From Hahella chejuensis KCTC 2396 (GTDB lineage Bacteria > Pseudomonadota > Gammaproteobacteria > Pseudomonadales > Oleiphilaceae): a stretch of DNA of 64,000 nucleotides. Below are positions 1 through 7,093 of this stretch, one piece after another. Both the position numbers and the translations under genes were made by a program. The stretch covers positions 1,116,001-1,180,000 of the forward strand of contig NC_007645.1 of assembly GCF_000012985.1 (NCBI RefSeq). The letters are read 5' to 3'. Within the stretch, counting starts at the first letter, position 1, and each line of letters begins with the position of its first letter. The notes under the pieces are model-generated. The model did no database searches, had not been told where the DNA came from, and saw only the letters and a list, made by a program, of their open reading frames with translations.

Positions 1-1
1 C

Positions 2-871
2 GTCTTCATGGATGAGTTCAAAGGCAAAGACGATGAGACCTTGCCGCTGATCGTGAAGAAGTCTGACGGCGGTTACCTGTACGCCACCACGGACCTGGCG
101 GCATTGCGCTACAGAGAGCGGGTTCTGAAGGCGAACCGGGTGCTTTATTTCGTCGATGCGCGGCAGTCATTGCACTTGAATCAGGTTTATGCGGCTGGCC
201 GCAAGGCGGGCTTCGTCAGCCCGGATATGTCCTTGGAGCATATGGCGTTTGGTATGGTTCTGGGCGCGGATGGTAAACCCTTCAAGACTCGGGATGGCGG
301 CACTGTCAAATTGGCGGATCTGCTCACCGAAGCGCAAGGTCGGGCTTACGCCGTCGTGAAAGGAAAGAATCCGGAGATGCCGGAAGAAGAGCTTAATCGC
401 ATCGCTCACGTCGTCGGTATGGCGGCGGTGAAGTACGCGGATCTGTCCAAGAACCGCTCCAGCGATTACATCTTCAGCTTCGACGCCATGCTCAGCCTGG
501 AAGGCAACACTGCGCCATATGTGCAGTATGCTTACAGCCGGGTAGTGAATGTCTTCAAGAAAGGCGAAGTCGGTAATCTGACTTTTGAGGGCGACCTGCA
601 ACTGGCGGAGCCTATCGAGCGCGCGCTGGCGGTCAGATTGTTGCAGTTCAATGAAATACTGCACTCTGTGGCGTCTGAAGGCTGTCCGCACATTCTGTGT
701 GGCTATCTCTATGATTTGTCTAAAGAGTTTGCCAGCTTCTACGAAGGCTGTCCGGTGCTGAAAGCGGAAGAACCCGTACGCAGCTCGCGTTTGATGCTGT
801 CATTGCTCATCGCCAAGACCCTGAAACAAGGCTTGGATTTACTGGGCATCGAAACCCTGGAGCGGATGTAG
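2..871 (+). CDS. argS: Arginyl-tRNA synthetase, C-terminal part (5' end outside window)
   Basis: This is the C-terminal half of a class I arginyl-tRNA synthetase, the cytoplasmic enzyme that charges tRNA-Arg with arginine. The reading frame is open from base 2 and enters from upstream, so the start codon and the HIGH-containing Rossmann half are not visible. What can be seen is the segment [12 protein letters not shown], the stretch [18 protein letters not shown] that holds the KMSKS-like loop in this family, and then an alpha-helical anticodon-binding DALR domain with [12 protein letters not shown]. The ending [10 protein letters not shown] is typical of ArgS. The stop is TAG at 869-871. The next gene downstream is convergent, so this is the end of its transcription unit. 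Nothing abnormal is seen in the visible part. Confidence 0.95.
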   Translation, partial: VFMDEFKGKDDETLPLIVKKSDGGYLYATTDLAALRYRERVLKANRVLYFVDARQSLHLNQVYAAGRKAGFVSPDMSLEHMAFGMVLGADGKPFKTRDGGTVKLADLLTEAQGRAYAVVKGKNPEMPEEELNRIAHVVGMAAVKYADLSKNRSSDYIFSFDAMLSLEGNTAPYVQYAYSRVVNVFKKGEVGNLTFEGDLQLAEPIERALAVRLLQFNEILHSVASEGCPHILCGYLYDLSKEFASFYEGCPVLKAEEPVRSSRLMLSLLIAKTLKQGLDLLGIETLERM

Positions 872-919
872 TTCTCATCCGGCTTCTCTGAAACCCGGCG
901 GGGTCTCTCCTCCGCCGGT

Positions 920-1387
920 TTAATCTTTTTCTCCTTTCCCTTGCTGTGATTTCCCAGGCTTGCCTTTCAAGCGGCCTTCATTGTGTCGCTTTCGCGCTGC
1001 CGATCTGATCAAAGTTTGAAAGCGGGGACATTCAAGCTGATTGGGCTCAGGGCAATTAGCGACATGGATGATGCTGTCCCGCATCGTCTCCATTCGCTGA
1101 ATGAGCTGGTCCAGCTCGCTGGCTTTTTCGATGAGTTGCGCCCGGTCTATTTTGGGCTTCCCATCGTGGGAGAACATGGCCCCAATCTCTTCCAGGCTAA
1201 AGCCCGCATATTGGCCCAGGGAAATCAAACCCAACTGGTCAATGACCGTGGAGCGGAAAATCCTTTTTAACCCCTCTCGCCCAATGGACTTTATCAGCCC
1301 CTTCTCCTCGTAGTACCGAAGGGTGGAAGCAGGCAAGCCGGACAGCTTCGCCACTTCGGCGATATCCAGCTCATTACAGTTTTTCAT
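920..1387 (-). CDS. MerR-family transcriptional regulator
   Basis: A 155-residue one-component regulator. Residues 8-75 form the MerR winged helix-turn-helix, with the characteristic ASTLRYYEEKGLI stretch (residues 21-33) and LISLGQYAGFSLEEIGAMF, followed by a dimerisation helix (about 83-110). The C-terminal part contains Cys in NCPEPNQLECPRF, but no classic metal-binding loop of CueR or ZntR, so the inducer cannot be named. It is divergent from an MFS exporter, and the shared intergenic region carries a MerR-type promoter with a 19-bp spacer. The inference is that it activates the exporter and, through a second identical palindrome, the cupin gene behind it. The tail is Lys/Gly-rich. The start ATG at 1387 has no strong ribosome-binding site. 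Confidence 0.9.
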   Translation of the reverse strand: MKNCNELDIAEVAKLSGLPASTLRYYEEKGLIKSIGREGLKRIFRSTVIDQLGLISLGQYAGFSLEEIGAMFSHDGKPKIDRAQLIEKASELDQLIQRMETMRDSIIHVANCPEPNQLECPRFQTLIRSAARKRHNEGRLKGKPGKSQQGKGEKD

Positions 1388-1394
1388 AAAGGTG

Positions 1395-1425
1395 TTGACC
1401 TAAAGCTGACTTTAACTTGCATAGT
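1395..1425 (+). promoter_or_regulatory. MerR-type promoter with overlong 19-bp spacer and palindromic operator
   Basis: TTGACC at 1395-1400 and CATAGT at 1420-1425 are separated by 19 bp. MerR-family regulators activate promoters with just this kind of overlong spacer by untwisting the DNA. The spacer holds a palindrome, TAAAG-CTGA-CTTTA (1401-1414). It lies between the merR-like gene and the exporter gene, pointing toward the exporter. A near-identical site recurs at 2886-2899. Confidence 0.7.
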
Positions 1426-1466
1426 AACTTCCTCAATACGGTAGTTAAAGAGGAAGTGGAGTCGTT

Positions 1467-2888
1467 ATGGCCAACAGTGTGGAGCCTCTCTCTGAATACC
1501 ATGGCGCGCTGGCCGCGTTGCTGCTGTCAACTTTTCTCACATCCCTGGCGATCAGTAGCGTCAACATTCTATTGCCCGCACTGGTGTCCAGCCTCGACGC
1601 CAACTACGCCCAGGTCCAGTGGGTGGTTCTCGCCTACATGATCGCGCTGTCTTCTTTCCTGGTGATTGCCGGGGGGCTGGGGGATACCTACGGCCGTCGC
1701 CCATTGTTTATCGCTGGCCTGGGTATTTTTATGGTGGGCTCCGCCTTGTGCGGAATGACGGAAAACATAGGGATGCTCTCGGCGTACCGTGGAGTCCAGG
1801 GCATCGGCGCTGCGATAGTGGTATCTCTGAATCTGGCTTTGGTGAGAGATGTTGCGCCGACGGGGCACACCGGACGGGTAATGGGTTGGGTAGGGGGCAT
1901 GTCCGCCGTGGGCACCGCTGCGGGTCCTGTTCTGGGTGGCCTGATAACTGGCTTCGCAGACTGGCGATGGGTGTTCTGGCTCAACCTCCCTTTGGGGGCG
2001 CTTACTCTGTTGCTCGCTGTGCGTTATCTTCCTCGCGCCAGCCAAGGAGCGGGTAAGGGGTCGAAACCGTTTGACCTGATGGGCGCCGCCCTGCTGGCGA
2101 TGATTGTGCTCATCTATTCGTTCGGGATTAAGCTCAAACTTGAGGGGGCGTTGCTGCGCTTTTTTATGGCGGGGCTTGCGCTTGTTCTGTTGGTCGCTTT
2201 TGTCCTGGTTGAACGGGCGAAGCCCTCTCCTTTGCTTCACCTTTCATTGTTGCACGATTATCGCTATGGCCTGAGTTATCTGATTCAGTTCATTGTGGCT
2301 TCGGCGGTAATGACCGCCTTGGTGATTGGGCCGTTTTATCTGATTTCCCTCGGGTTGAATCTGTCCATGACCGGGCTGGTGATGGGCTGCAGCCCTGTGT
2401 GTGTGATGATTACCTCAAGCCTTATCGGTCGCCGCGTAAAACAGGAAACTTGCAGCAACATGGCGTCAATCGGCGTGCTGTTTCTATTCTTCGGCTCCCT
2501 GGGCCTCGCTCATCTAAGCGCCGCGACGGGCGTCATCGGCTATATCGCCTGTCTTATGGTGACCGCCATCGGCTATGCGATCTTCACCGTCGCGAACAAC
2601 ACTCAATTAATGGCTCGGGCCGCTCCAGAACAGCGAGGGCAGATATCCGGCCTGCTGAATCTATCTCGCAATCTGGGAATGCTGACCGGCGCAGCCTTGA
2701 TGAGCGCTTTGTTCGATAGTGTCACCAATGCGTCGGCGCTTAGCGCGCTGACTCTGCAACTGGCTGAAACCGGCTTGCATCGTGTGTACGTCTGCGTCTC
2801 CGTAGTGTTGTGCTTTGGTCTTGTTGTGCGCGGGTACTGGCATTTCAGGGAATACAGAGAAAAGGACGGAATAAGAACACTAACCTAA
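1467..2888 (+). CDS. MFS multidrug exporter, DHA2 (EmrB/QacA) type
   Basis: A 473-residue inner-membrane drug:proton antiporter-like protein of the major facilitator superfamily. The N-terminal half shows the MFS motif A region GGLGDTYGRRPLF (about residues 70-82) and motif C-like GTAAGPVLGGLI (about 150-161), and many hydrophobic segments continue through the protein, consistent with the 14-helix DHA2 group. The start ATG at 1467 follows AGAGGAAGTGGAG, a good ribosome-binding site. The gene is divergent from a MerR regulator and is preceded by a 19-bp-spacer promoter, which suggests induction by a small molecule that the pump removes. The stop codon TAA (2886-2888) lies inside the second copy of the operator. 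The substrate cannot be predicted. Confidence 0.9.
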   Translation: MANSVEPLSEYHGALAALLLSTFLTSLAISSVNILLPALVSSLDANYAQVQWVVLAYMIALSSFLVIAGGLGDTYGRRPLFIAGLGIFMVGSALCGMTENIGMLSAYRGVQGIGAAIVVSLNLALVRDVAPTGHTGRVMGWVGGMSAVGTAAGPVLGGLITGFADWRWVFWLNLPLGALTLLLAVRYLPRASQGAGKGSKPFDLMGAALLAMIVLIYSFGIKLKLEGALLRFFMAGLALVLLVAFVLVERAKPSPLLHLSLLHDYRYGLSYLIQFIVASAVMTALVIGPFYLISLGLNLSMTGLVMGCSPVCVMITSSLIGRRVKQETCSNMASIGVLFLFFGSLGLAHLSAATGVIGYIACLMVTAIGYAIFTVANNTQLMARAAPEQRGQISGLLNLSRNLGMLTGAALMSALFDSVTNASALSALTLQLAETGLHRVYVCVSVVLCFGLVVRGYWHFREYREKDGIRTLT

Positions 2889-2910
2889 AGTCGGCTTTAA
2901 CTACTGAGAC
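2880..2910 (+). promoter_or_regulatory. Second copy of the MerR-type operator, before the cupin gene
   Basis: TAAAG-TCGG-CTTTA (2886-2899) repeats the palindrome found at 1401-1414. The flanking layout also aligns: CTAACC at 2880-2885, then 19 bp, then TGAGAC at 2905-2910. The hexamers are poorer than in the first copy. The site overlaps the stop codon of the exporter and lies 37 bp before the cupin gene, so the same regulator probably gives the cupin gene its own promoter. Confidence 0.55.
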
Positions 2911-2946
2911 GCGTTAATAAAACTTGTTTAACCCTTTGGAGGACTT

Positions 2947-3474
2947 ATGCAACCTACCGCACTCGATCACTTTATCGAATTGGCTCGCGAGGGCTGGGAT
3001 GGCTTGACCACAAGTAATGTAATAAGGCTCCGCCGCTTGCTGCAGAATCTGGCGAAAACGTCCGCTGAAGAGCCTTGGCTGGCGCAGATTCATGCGGATC
3101 GTCCCGAGATGGTTGAGTTGTATACCGACCCAGAGCACGGATACAGACTGCTGGCTCATACCGAGCCCCAGGGGCTGTATCGCATGCCTCATGATCATGG
3201 CGCCGGCTGGGTGCTGTACGCCTTACAGTATGGCGCCCTGGAAATGTCCACCTACCAGCCCATTACGGATAAGCGCGGCAGAACCCGGCTGGTGAGTAGA
3301 GGTTGCGATACCCTGATCCCCGGCGATTGCAGGGTGTTTTTACCTGGCGATATACACGACCCCCGGTGTGTCTCTGACTATATCGTGCAGTTTCGTCTTA
3401 CCAGCAGCGACTTCAAACTGGAGAAGAAAGAAGGACGGATGATTCAGTACCTGGATCAGGGGAGCATGGCGTGA
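2947..3474 (+). CDS. Cupin-fold protein, cysteine dioxygenase-like double-stranded beta-helix
   Basis: A 175-residue soluble protein. An N-terminal helical part (about 1-60) precedes a beta-rich region with PHDHGAGWVLYALQYG (about 82-97), an HxH-type metal-binding cupin motif 1, and a later PGDIHDPRCVSD (about 137-148) that would give the third histidine of motif 2. This pattern fits the metal-dependent cupins related to cysteine dioxygenase. No substrate is evident. The start ATG at 2947 has an excellent ribosome-binding site, TTTGGAGGACTT. It follows the exporter in the same direction and has its own copy of the MerR operator, so it is likely part of the same resistance or detoxification response. 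Confidence 0.7.
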   Translation: MQPTALDHFIELAREGWDGLTTSNVIRLRRLLQNLAKTSAEEPWLAQIHADRPEMVELYTDPEHGYRLLAHTEPQGLYRMPHDHGAGWVLYALQYGALEMSTYQPITDKRGRTRLVSRGCDTLIPGDCRVFLPGDIHDPRCVSDYIVQFRLTSSDFKLEKKEGRMIQYLDQGSMA

Positions 3475-3672
3475 AGGGCCTGGCCTGGCAGGGGCTCTCG
3501 CGCCAGATCGCCGAATGTGTCAGATGGCGGGTTTTATTGACTCCGTTTTTTCCCCCTGAAATAATCGCGCGATGATTTACATTGATATTCATATTGTGTC
3601 GCGAATTGAGGGCGTTCCTGGTGGGGCGTCCGTAATTCGTGAGCAAATCTAAGTTCGCGTAATTGCGAAATC

Positions 3673-3699
3673 AGCCCCGCCGTATCAACGGACGGGGCT
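3673..3699. terminator. Weak hairpin after the cupin gene
   Basis: AGCCCCGCCGT pairs with ACGGACGGGGCT with one bulged A. There is only TTCGTC after it, so it is not a convincing intrinsic terminator. The rest of 3475-3763 shows no gene that I can support. Confidence 0.35.
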
Positions 3700-3763
3700 T
3701 CGTCACGCCTGTAGGAAGTTGTATCCCGTTCGTTGCCGGCATTTTCAAACGGAGTACACACTC

Positions 3764-4498
3764 ATGACACAAAATATTTACGACACCGATTCTTTCTTCG
3801 AAGGCTACAGTCAGCTGCCACGTTCCCTGAAAGGGCTGGACGGAGCGCCGGAATGGGCTTCCATCAGAGCGCTGATGCCGCCATTGGCGAATGCCAGTGT
3901 GGCTGATTTAGGCTGCGGATTTGGCTGGTTCTGCCGTTGGGCGCGTGAGCAGTCCGCCGCCAGCGTACTGGGCGTCGACGTTTCTCAAAACATGCTGTCC
4001 AAGGCGGAAGAGATGACTTCTGACGCCCATATTCAGTACGTGCGCGAGGACCTGGAGACACTGACCCTGCCCGAGAACACCTACGATCTGGTCTACAGCT
4101 CGCTGACGCTGCATTACATCGCCAATCTGCAAGGCCTGTTCGAGCAGGTGTATAAGAGCCTGAAATCCGGCGGCTGGTTGGTCTTTTCGGCGGAACATCC
4201 GATTTATACGGCGCCCAGGAATCCCGGCTGGGCGGAAGACCAGCACAAGAACACGCTTTGGCCTATCAACCAGTATCTGGTGGAAGGACCAAGAACCACA
4301 GATTGGCTCGCGGACGGCGTGGTTAAACAACACCGCACTTTTAGCGCGTATCTGACGATGCTGATTAATACCGGCTTCACCTTGAAGCATCTGGAAGAAT
4401 GGCGTCCCAGCGCGGAGCAAATCGATGAGTGCCCGGAACTGAAAGTCGAATTGGAACGACCGATGTTCTTTATTATGGCGGCGCAACGCGGTGAGTAG
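3764..4498 (+). CDS. Class I SAM-dependent methyltransferase
   Basis: A 244-residue soluble methyltransferase. Residues about 45-150 form a Rossmann-like SAM-binding domain: motif I VADLGCGFGWFCRWA, the acidic end of strand 2 in VLGVDVSQNML, and motif IV-like YDLVYSSLTLHYI followed by LKSGGWLVFS. It resembles UbiE/BioC-type small-molecule methyltransferases; the substrate is unknown. I chose the ATG at 3764 because GGAG lies ten bases before it and the protein then starts MTQNIYDTDSFF, as in this family; an upstream in-frame start at 3719 would add 15 residues without homology-like character. It is monocistronic, ending in a clear terminator. Confidence 0.85.
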   Translation: MTQNIYDTDSFFEGYSQLPRSLKGLDGAPEWASIRALMPPLANASVADLGCGFGWFCRWAREQSAASVLGVDVSQNMLSKAEEMTSDAHIQYVREDLETLTLPENTYDLVYSSLTLHYIANLQGLFEQVYKSLKSGGWLVFSAEHPIYTAPRNPGWAEDQHKNTLWPINQYLVEGPRTTDWLADGVVKQHRTFSAYLTMLINTGFTLKHLEEWRPSAEQIDECPELKVELERPMFFIMAAQRGE

Positions 4499-4537
4499 CG
4501 ACTGATATAAAACACGACTCGACTAAGTGAGAACCTG

Positions 4538-4571
4538 GGCGGCGATCTCTGTCCATGAGGCGCCGCCTTTT
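4538..4571 (+). terminator. Intrinsic terminator of the methyltransferase gene
   Basis: GGCGGCG (4538-4544) pairs perfectly with CGCCGCC (4561-4567) and is followed by TTTTCATT and a longer T-run. Confidence 0.7.
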
Positions 4572-4613
4572 CATTGCCTTTTTTTCTTCGGCGCATGGCG
4601 TCAGCCTGACGGG

Positions 4614-4641
4614 TTGACATCTTTCTCTTCGGACGCATAAT
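4614..4641 (+). promoter_or_regulatory. Sigma-70 promoter of the his-leader/HisRS-like unit
   Basis: TTGACA (4614-4619), 16 bp, CATAAT (4636-4641). This is the best consensus-like promoter in the area. The predicted start of transcription, near 4648, falls almost on the ATG of the leader peptide (4649), which would make the leader message leaderless or nearly so. Confidence 0.65.
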
Positions 4642-4648
4642 GTCCGGC

Positions 4649-4726
4649 ATGATTACTTTCAACTCGCATCCAATGCATCTGCATTCACTGTCGCATCGTC
4701 GGCTGGGAGAGCTATTGCTTGGTTGA
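4649..4726 (+). CDS. Histidine-rich leader peptide (25 residues)
   Basis: The reading frame encodes MITFNSHPMHLHSLSHRRLG followed by ELLLG and a TGA stop. Four His codons (CAT, residues 7, 10, 12 and 16) fall in ten codons, directly before a pair of competing RNA hairpins and upstream of a histidyl-tRNA synthetase-like gene. This is the layout of the amino-acid leader peptides that sense charged tRNA during attenuation, as with HisL of the enterobacterial his operon. There is no clear ribosome-binding site, and the predicted transcription start is at the ATG, so translation would be leaderless or begin at the second ATG (4673). Its role is inferred from context; the codon pattern and RNA pairings are directly visible. 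Confidence 0.65.
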   Translation: MITFNSHPMHLHSLSHRRLGELLLG

Positions 4727-4785
4727 AAGTTAAGCCCGTTCACTGAGAAAGCCCTCCCAGCGCTGCTGCGAGGGCTTTTTTATTG
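4655..4785 (+). promoter_or_regulatory. Transcription attenuator with mutually exclusive hairpins
   Basis: Terminator: GCCCTC (4751-4756) pairs with GAGGGC (4770-4775), and inside it CAGC (4758-4761) pairs with GCTG (4765-4768), followed by TTTTTTATTG. Antiterminator: GCTGGGAG (4702-4709) is an exact complement of CTCCCAGC (4754-4761), so forming it destroys the terminator. A third pairing, ACTTTCAAC (4655-4663) with GTTGAAAGT (4722-4730), encloses the His codons. A ribosome stalled on the His codons would leave 4702-4709 free to form the antiterminator; a ribosome reaching the stop codon (4724-4726) would cover it and allow termination. Confidence 0.75.
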
Positions 4786-4813
4786 TTTTTAATTCAGTGA
4801 ATGGGAATTCGTT

Positions 4814-5443
4814 ATGGAATATAAAATCGAAGGTATGGCCAAAGGCGTCCGCATTATCAGCGGCGATACGGCGAAGAAGCGCAGAGTCTTGCTGAATCAG
4901 ATGATTGCGCTGGCGGAAGCGAGCGGTTTTGAAGAGGTGATTCTGCCTTCCATTGAGCCGTCACAAGTTTATGTGGACAAAGCTGGCGAGGAAATATTGG
5001 GGCAGATGTATGTGTTTCCGGATAAGAAAGGCCGCTCTTTGTGTCTGCGTCCAGAAGGGACGGCGACTGTACAAATGGTGGCGGATAAACACTTCAAACG
5101 CAGAAAGAACGTGCGGCTCTGGTATTTTGAGCGCTGCTGGCGCTATGAACGGCCGCAGGAAGGGCGCTATCGGGAGTTCTTTCAGTTTGGCGTCGAGGTC
5201 ATTAACCCCACTACGCCAACCGTTCGGCAAGAGTTGATCGATCTGGCGGAGAAGATGGTGGCTCTGCAAACCACGGAGTATGAGGTATTCAGCGCCGTGA
5301 AGCGCGGCTTGAGTTACTACATGGAGGATGGCTTCGAAATCTCCGTACCCAAGTTGGGAGCGCAAAAGCAAGTGGTCGGAGGCGGCGCATACAAGCAAGG
5401 GATTGGCTTCGCGATTGGTTTTGACCGCCTGATGCTTTGTTAG
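4814..5443 (+). CDS. Miniature histidyl-tRNA synthetase-like protein (catalytic core only)
   Basis: A 209-residue class II aminoacyl-tRNA synthetase core; a normal HisRS has about 420 residues. Visible in order: CLRPEGT (77-83), motif 2 RYERPQEGRYREFFQFGVE (110-128), the HisRS-specific RGLSYY (164-169; family RGLDYY with its catalytic Arg retained), GGGAYKQ (189-195, where HisRS has GGRYDGL), and motif 3 GFAIGFDRL (198-206), after which the protein ends. The insertion domain between motif 2 and RGLDYY and the whole anticodon-binding domain are missing, but the reading frame is intact and the joins are clean, so this is not obvious decay. It could make histidyl-adenylate, charge a carrier other than tRNA, act as a HisZ-like regulator, or be inactive. 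It stands alone behind a His-codon attenuator. Confidence 0.8.
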   Translation: MEYKIEGMAKGVRIISGDTAKKRRVLLNQMIALAEASGFEEVILPSIEPSQVYVDKAGEEILGQMYVFPDKKGRSLCLRPEGTATVQMVADKHFKRRKNVRLWYFERCWRYERPQEGRYREFFQFGVEVINPTTPTVRQELIDLAEKMVALQTTEYEVFSAVKRGLSYYMEDGFEISVPKLGAQKQVVGGGAYKQGIGFAIGFDRLMLC

Positions 5444-5534
5444 GTAACCCCTCGATCAATCATCTACTGTGCACAATGGATGGGGAAATCCACCTGATTT
5501 ATCAGGCATTCTGAATTTCCCTGTCCTCATCTTC

Positions 5535-5698
5535 CCGTTCGCCCTGAGTCTTTCCTCATCTCCCCCGTTCGCCCTGAGCCTGTCGAAGGGCCTTCCAGGG
5601 CGACTCAGGAAAAAAGCCGATTTCCCGGATGTTGATTAAAGATCGTTGTCTATGGATTAGCTCTCTGGGAAGCCCTTCGACAGGCTCAGGGCGAACGG
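5535..5698. repeat. Inverted pair of a 26-bp REP-like repeat
   Basis: CCCTTCGACAGGCTCAGGGC plus GAACGG at 5673-5698 is the exact inverse complement of 5565-5590. A partial 14-bp copy, CCGTTCGCCCTGAG, lies at 5535-5548. This core is familiar to me as an intergenic repeat in many proteobacteria. The pair could fold as a long hairpin with an 82-base loop in the gap between convergent genes. Confidence 0.8.
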
Positions 5699-5756
5699 AG
5701 TAGAGATAGACTGGAGAGAAGGAAAGGTCGTATTCGGAGATGCCGGTTATTTCACT

Positions 5757-5892
5757 TATTAATCAGGCAGACAAATAGCTTCCTTCTATTTGTCTGCAAC
5801 GACAGGGCCCGCACATGTCAGGCCCTGTCTCCCGCGCAGGCGCATTCATGCGCCTGAGTATTAACATGTCAATATCATTGCCATATTAATAT
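5757..5892 (+). repeat. Multi-hairpin dispersed repeat, copy 1
   Basis: One of four copies in the window (others at 23071-23220, 44501-44650 and 46961-47016). It is a chain of hairpins: CAGACAAATAG with CTATTTGTCTG, GACAGGGCC with GGCCCTGTC, GGCGCAT with ATGCGCC, and an AT-rich end ATTAACATG...CATATTAAT. There is no coding capacity. It lies between convergent genes. A weak hairpin AGGCCC/GGGCCT follows at 5900-5917. Confidence 0.85.
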
Positions 5893-5958
5893 ACACTAAA
5901 GGCCCTTTTGCGGGCCTCTGGTTGCCTATCTCTCTTAAACGAGGGACGTCTTATCCGG

Positions 5959-6942
5959 CTACCTTTTCACCAGTTCAACCCGGCGGTTCTTGGCTTTGCC
6001 AGCTTCGTTTTCGTTGGAGGCGACAGGGGCCGCCATACCGACGCCCAAGGCGGTCATGCGTTCAGCGCCAATCTTGTACTGGCTCACCAGCGCATCCATC
6101 ACGGCTTTGGCGCGGCGTTCGGAAAGGCTGCGGTTGTAATCAAGCGCGCCGGCGTTATCAGTGTGGCCGACAATTAACACCTTCAGAGACGGCTGGGACT
6201 TCATCAGTTTGGCGATTTCCGCCAGGGTTTCCGCTGATTCCGGTTTGATATCCGCCTTGTCGGTGTCGAAATATACCCCATACAACGCAATATGCCCCTC
6301 CGCATCCAGTCCTTTCGCCATAGCCTCTGCGTCCACTTTCACCATGCCTGACTGCATGGGAGCGGATTCCACTACCTGCGTATTCACGAACACCCGGTTT
6401 TTATCCTGCCCGCCGATGGAGTAAGCTTTGGTGATATACACCGCCACATGCACGGTTTGATCTTCCCGGGTCAGGCGCGCCAGCAGGTAGCGCTGGTCTT
6501 TTTCGTGAAACATCATTTTTACAGTGAGGTCTTTGGGCGTCACGATTTCGTTGAATGGACGCCCGGCGGGTTTGCCGCCGCACTCTTCATTCTTGCAGCT
6601 GAATAGAATCTCGAAACCCGCGCCGGTCAGCGCTTCCTCATAATTACGGGACACTTCCAGCGTGCTGCGTCCTTCGGGGATACGGTAAGCCACACGGGTT
6701 AATTTTCCTTCCAACTCCAGAAACGCGCCGGGATTCTTGTCCTTGCCGCCCCGTTGTTGGATCGGCGTCTGCGCCAGGGATACTTCGGTGAAGGCCTGTT
6801 TCTCGTATTTGATGATCTCGGCTCCCGCATAACGGGACACCATGGGATGATCCTCTGCGCCGGCTATGTCCTGCGCGGACGCATACTGCGCCAATGCGAC
6901 ATAAATCAGGATGAACAACTTCCAAAGTGAGCGAGCCGTCAT
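5959..6942 (-). CDS. DUF4892 / OmpA-like outer-envelope protein
   Basis: A 327-residue exported protein. Residues 1-23 form a signal peptide ending ASA. Residues about 30-200 match my recollection of the DUF4892 domain found in front of OmpA modules, with FEILFSCKNEECGG. Residues about 210-327 are an OmpA-like peptidoglycan-binding domain: IALYGVYFDTDKADIKPES, LIVGHTDNAGALDYNRSLSE, RRAKAVMDAL and the final AKNRRVELV. It probably sits in the periplasm or outer membrane, attached non-covalently to peptidoglycan. It is monocistronic, with the start ATG at 6942 preceded by GGAGG. Function beyond envelope anchoring is unknown. Confidence 0.85.
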   Translation of the reverse strand: MTARSLWKLFILIYVALAQYASAQDIAGAEDHPMVSRYAGAEIIKYEKQAFTEVSLAQTPIQQRGGKDKNPGAFLELEGKLTRVAYRIPEGRSTLEVSRNYEEALTGAGFEILFSCKNEECGGKPAGRPFNEIVTPKDLTVKMMFHEKDQRYLLARLTREDQTVHVAVYITKAYSIGGQDKNRVFVNTQVVESAPMQSGMVKVDAEAMAKGLDAEGHIALYGVYFDTDKADIKPESAETLAEIAKLMKSQPSLKVLIVGHTDNAGALDYNRSLSERRAKAVMDALVSQYKIGAERMTALGVGMAAPVASNENEAGKAKNRRVELVKR

Positions 6943-7093
6943 AACGATAAACCTCCGCTATTAATAGAAGAAAGATAGCTCACAACGCCAGGGTACTGCA
7001 TGGGCGTTTCAAGATTACTGCGACTTTCGGGTTGCTGACCAGCTATTATTCAGGGAGAAGCAGTGCAATATTTCATTGACGCGCGGATGAATA

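Noticed and set aside
4814-5443. Mini HisRS as a simple pseudogene of hisS
   Set aside because: The frame is open from start to stop, motifs join without frameshift, the C-terminus ends just after motif 3, and an elaborate regulatory leader precedes it.
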